Assembly: GCF_030410135.1 (NCBI RefSeq)
Contig: NZ_JAUGQQ010000001.1
Location: forward strand, 124,001-188,000
Reading direction: 5' to 3'
Origin: Aequorivita aurantiaca
GTDB taxonomy: Bacteria > Bacteroidota > Bacteroidia > Flavobacteriales > Flavobacteriaceae
Length of the DNA: 64,000 nt
In this document: positions 61,267 through 64,000 of the stretch, in pieces
Layout of the letters: every line of letters starts with the position of its first letter
Position numbering within the stretch: the stretch's first letter is position 1
The notes under the pieces: model-generated
Database searches by the model: none
Told to the model about the DNA's origin: nothing
The model's input: the letters and a program-made list of their open reading frames with translations, nothing else
Translations under genes and position numbers: made by a program

Positions 61267-63489
61267 ATGAAGAATATACTGCTGTGTACACTACTGTTTT
61301 GCTTTGGAATTGCGCAATCGCAAGCTTTAAAAGGAAAGGTTACAGACCCAAATAACATCCCCCTTGAAGGAGTAGCAATTTTTGATCGGAACTCTGGCAA
61401 GCATACCCATACTGATTCCTCGGGAAATTTCCTGCTCGAGGCTGTTACTGAAAATGATGTCATTAGCTTTTCCATATTAGGATTTGCGCCGTTTGATTAT
61501 GCGGTAACAACGACAAGCTTTTCGCAACCGCTAAACATTGTTTTGGAACAAGCTGCGGTTTCCTTGGAACAGGTTACCATCACGCCCGAAGTGAACACCC
61601 TTAGCCAAATTGTTGCCGTAGATTTAAAAACCGCGCCAGTAAATTCCTCGCAAGAAATTCTACGGAAAGTACCGGGACTGATAATTGGCCAACACGCGGG
61701 TGGCGGCAAAGCAGAACAAATATTTTTGCGCGGTTTTGACATTGACCATGGCACCGATATTAGCCTCTCGGTGGACGGCTTGCCCGTGAATATGGTTTCG
61801 CACGCACATGGGCAGGGCTATAGTGATTTGCACTTTTTGATTCCTGAAACCATTGATGCAATAGCTTTCGGAAAAGGCCCATATAATGTGGCTTATGGCG
61901 ATTTTGCGACAGCTGGGTTTGTAAATTTCAAAACTTTGGAAAAGTTGGACCAAAGTTCCGTTTCTGTAGAATATGGGCAGTTTGATGCTTTCCGAATGGT
62001 GGGACTTTTTAATCTTTTGGAATCCAAAAATAGCAACGCTTATTTGGCAGCTTCACTCAACACGTTCAACGGACCTTTTGAATCTCCACAGAATTTTAAC
62101 CGTTTCAATATGATGGCTAAATACAATTTGGTTTTGCCCGACAATCAGAAGTTAAATTTAATGGTTTCGCATTTCCAAAGCAAATGGGATGCTTCCGGAC
62201 AAATACCACAGCGTGCGGTTGATGAAGGATTAATTTCCCGTTTTGGCGCTATTGACGATACGGAGGGTGGAAATACAAGTCGCACGGATTTGTTGGTCAA
62301 TCATTCAAAAGTTCTTTCAGAAAATACAAAACTGGAAACCAAGGCCTACTATTCCCATTATGATTTTGAGCTATTTTCAAACTTCACATTTTATTTGGAA
62401 GATCCTGTGAACGGAGATCAAATTGCACAACGCGAGAACAGGAATATTATGGGTTTTCAGACTGTGTTTTCAGAAAAAATGAAAATAGACAAATTGGATT
62501 TCTCATATTCCGCAGGAATTGGTTTCCGGTATGATGACGTTAACAATAACGAGCTATCGCACACTAAAAACCGATACGAAATCCTAAACCGGTTGGCCTT
62601 GGGAAATGTGGACCAACTAAACAGCTTCGCATTTTTGAACACAGAATTCGGCCTTGGCGATCTGCAAATAAACCCAGCCGTAAGATTAGATTATTATAAG
62701 TTCGATTATGAAAATAAATTAACCCCAACCTATAATAACAAAAGTGAGAACAAACTTTTTGCCAGTCCAAAGTTGAACTTCATTTACAGTCCAAATCGGG
62801 CCCTCCAAATGTTTTTGAAAACAGGAATCGGTTTCCATTCCAATGATGCGCGCGTGGTGGTGGCAAATAATGGTGACGAAATTCTGCCCGCTGCTTATGG
62901 CGCCGACATTGGAGCAATTTATAAACTGGCCGATAATCTTATTCTGAACACGGCCTTGTGGACCCTTTTCTTAGAACAGGAATTTGTATATGTGGGTGAT
63001 GCCGCTATTGTTGAGCCCAGTGGCAAAACTCGAAGAATGGGTGTAGATTTTGGACTTCGATATGAACCTTTGGAATGGCTATATTTTTATGGGGATATAA
63101 ACTATACATACGCCCGAAGCACGGAAGAACCAATTGGTGAAAACTATATTCCACTCGCGCCGGACTTAACCTCAACCGGTGGAATTGCTGTTGAAAATTT
63201 TTCAAACTTTTCCGGCGGTTTGAGCTACCGTTATATAAAGGATAGGCCCGCAAATGAGAACAACAGCATTATTGCAGAAGGTTATTTCGTTACTGATTTC
63301 AACATAAATTATACCTACCGTAATTTTGTTTTTGGAATTATAATTGAAAATCTTTTTGATACCGAATGGAACGAAACCCAATTTGCCACAGAAAGCAGAC
63401 TTTTCGATGAGCCCGAGCCTGTTGAAGAAATAAATTTTACTCCCGGAACTCCCTTTTTTCTAAGAGGAAAGGTAACCGTTAATTTTTAA
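61267..63489 (+). CDS. TonB-dependent outer-membrane receptor
   Basis: A 740-residue receptor: signal peptide (CTLLFCFGIAQSQA), carboxypeptidase-regulatory-like domain (about 20-100: LKGKVTDPNNIPLEGVAIFD), plug (about 120-230: AEQIFLRGFDIDHGTDISLSVDG, NMVSHAHGQGYSDLHFLIPETID) and a barrel ending FFLRGKVTVNF. The His-bearing plug segment HAHGQGY is a recognisable subfamily trait; cargo is unknown. It is divergent from uvrC and is followed after 57 bases by a rimK-like gene in the same direction. Confidence 0.9.
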   Translation: MKNILLCTLLFCFGIAQSQALKGKVTDPNNIPLEGVAIFDRNSGKHTHTDSSGNFLLEAVTENDVISFSILGFAPFDYAVTTTSFSQPLNIVLEQAAVSLEQVTITPEVNTLSQIVAVDLKTAPVNSSQEILRKVPGLIIGQHAGGGKAEQIFLRGFDIDHGTDISLSVDGLPVNMVSHAHGQGYSDLHFLIPETIDAIAFGKGPYNVAYGDFATAGFVNFKTLEKLDQSSVSVEYGQFDAFRMVGLFNLLESKNSNAYLAASLNTFNGPFESPQNFNRFNMMAKYNLVLPDNQKLNLMVSHFQSKWDASGQIPQRAVDEGLISRFGAIDDTEGGNTSRTDLLVNHSKVLSENTKLETKAYYSHYDFELFSNFTFYLEDPVNGDQIAQRENRNIMGFQTVFSEKMKIDKLDFSYSAGIGFRYDDVNNNELSHTKNRYEILNRLALGNVDQLNSFAFLNTEFGLGDLQINPAVRLDYYKFDYENKLTPTYNNKSENKLFASPKLNFIYSPNRALQMFLKTGIGFHSNDARVVVANNGDEILPAAYGADIGAIYKLADNLILNTALWTLFLEQEFVYVGDAAIVEPSGKTRRMGVDFGLRYEPLEWLYFYGDINYTYARSTEEPIGENYIPLAPDLTSTGGIAVENFSNFSGGLSYRYIKDRPANENNSIIAEGYFVTDFNINYTYRNFVFGIIIENLFDTEWNETQFATESRLFDEPEPVEEINFTPGTPFFLRGKVTVNF

Positions 63490-63546
63490 CTAATGATTTT
63501 ATTGGCGAAGTTCTTTTTGGTTAAATTGCACGCACAATAAGCAACT

Positions 63547-64000
63547 ATGAACATTGCCATTTTATCGCGTGGGGAGGCATTATATTCCACCAAAAGTCTT
63601 TTAAATGCTGGAAAGGCACGAAATCACAAAATGGAAGTTTTGGATCCATCCTATTGCAATCTTGCCGTAGAAAACGGAAAAGCAGTGCTCTATTTCGAGA
63701 ACGAATTGGTTAATGATGTTCACGCCATAATTCCTCGAATTGGCGCCTCCAATACTTACTTCGGAACCAATGTTGTCCGCCATTTTGAGGCGATGGGCAT
63801 ATTCACTGTGGTTTCGTCCGCTGGTATAACAAACAGTCGCGACAAATGGACGTGTTTCCAAATTTTGTCACAGCACAAAATTCCGGTGCCAAGAACGCTG
63901 TATGCTTCCTATTTCGAATTTGAGGAACAAGTCAAAACCTTTGGCAGCAAACCTATTATAATTAAACTATTGGAAGGGACCCATGGTGAAGGCGTCATAC
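63547..64000 (+). CDS. rimK: RimK-like ATP-grasp ligase, 3'-truncated by window edge
   Basis: The frame from ATG 63547 stays open to the window end (151 codons visible). It begins MNIAILSRGEALYSTKSLL and has IPRIGASNTYFGTNVVRHFE, SRDKWTCFQILSQHKIPVPRT and KPIIIKLLEGTHGEGVI, the ATP-grasp N-terminal and central (GTHG) segments of RimK, which adds glutamate to ribosomal protein uS6 or related peptides. RimK-like proteins of other specificity exist, so the substrate is not sure. The C-terminal catalytic half is outside the window. Confidence 0.85.
   Translation, partial: MNIAILSRGEALYSTKSLLNAGKARNHKMEVLDPSYCNLAVENGKAVLYFENELVNDVHAIIPRIGASNTYFGTNVVRHFEAMGIFTVVSSAGITNSRDKWTCFQILSQHKIPVPRTLYASYFEFEEQVKTFGSKPIIIKLLEGTHGEGVI

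Overview
The window is about 64 kb of a low-GC chromosome from a member of the Bacteroidota, almost certainly the family Flavobacteriaceae. The evidence is the gldE/gldD gliding genes, type IX secretion (T9SS) sorting domains of both A and B type, a SprF/PorP-like protein, TonB-dependent receptors with CarboxypepD-like N-terminal domains, many short lipoproteins, and promoters of the Bacteroidota form (TTTG, about 19-21 bases, TAnnTTTG). I cannot name the genus from sequence alone. No rRNA, tRNA, CRISPR array or phage was seen.

Layout. 1-4947: the housekeeping block mutY (cut by the window edge), ssb, gldE, gldD, a small membrane protein, rplU with an unusual C-terminal extension, and rpmA. 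4999-13673, mostly minus strand: a secreted transglutaminase, a secreted DUF1028 protein, the sdhCAB operon with a four-helix-bundle gene set between sdhA and sdhB, and a large sortilin-like propeller protein. 13674-15630: a small accessory patch (DUF1801, cupin, DUF1398) lying between two period-7 tandem arrays. 15703-21821: a secreted propeller protein with a type A sorting domain, aminopeptidase P, an alpha/beta hydrolase, a small Cys-rich protein and thiL.

22004-26800: a tight four-gene operon of two secreted beta-propeller proteins, an MbnP-like lipoprotein and its MbnH-like di-heme partner, which may be a surface copper system. 26958-35545: the SUF iron-sulfur operon (sufA, B, C, D, S, E, T) with two lipoprotein genes inside it, followed by DUF2480 and DUF3078 genes. 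35767-42941: hflX, then a type B T9SS adhesin, a SprF-like protein and an OmpA/TPR protein.

43022-53647: a GNAT acetyltransferase, a putative nucleic-acid/phosphodiester uptake locus (DUF5689 lipoprotein and TonB receptor, divergent from an EEP-family nuclease), a small membrane protein, a second TonB receptor and an M23 peptidase with an altered zinc-site motif. 53673-64000: a DUF3108 protein, tyrosine catabolism (hppD and hmgA), a patatin-BamA type outer-membrane phospholipase, uvrC, a third TonB receptor, and the start of a rimK-like gene cut by the window end.

The most unusual signal is a set of period-7 or period-8 micro-arrays in intergenic DNA. One inverted pair encloses the four-helix-bundle gene and fits exactly between the sdhA stop and the sdhB start. 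A second inverted pair, without a gene, fits just as exactly between the sufC stop and the sufD start. Two single arrays bracket the accessory patch. This is consistent with an undescribed small mobile element and gene-less derivatives of it, but that reading is inference.
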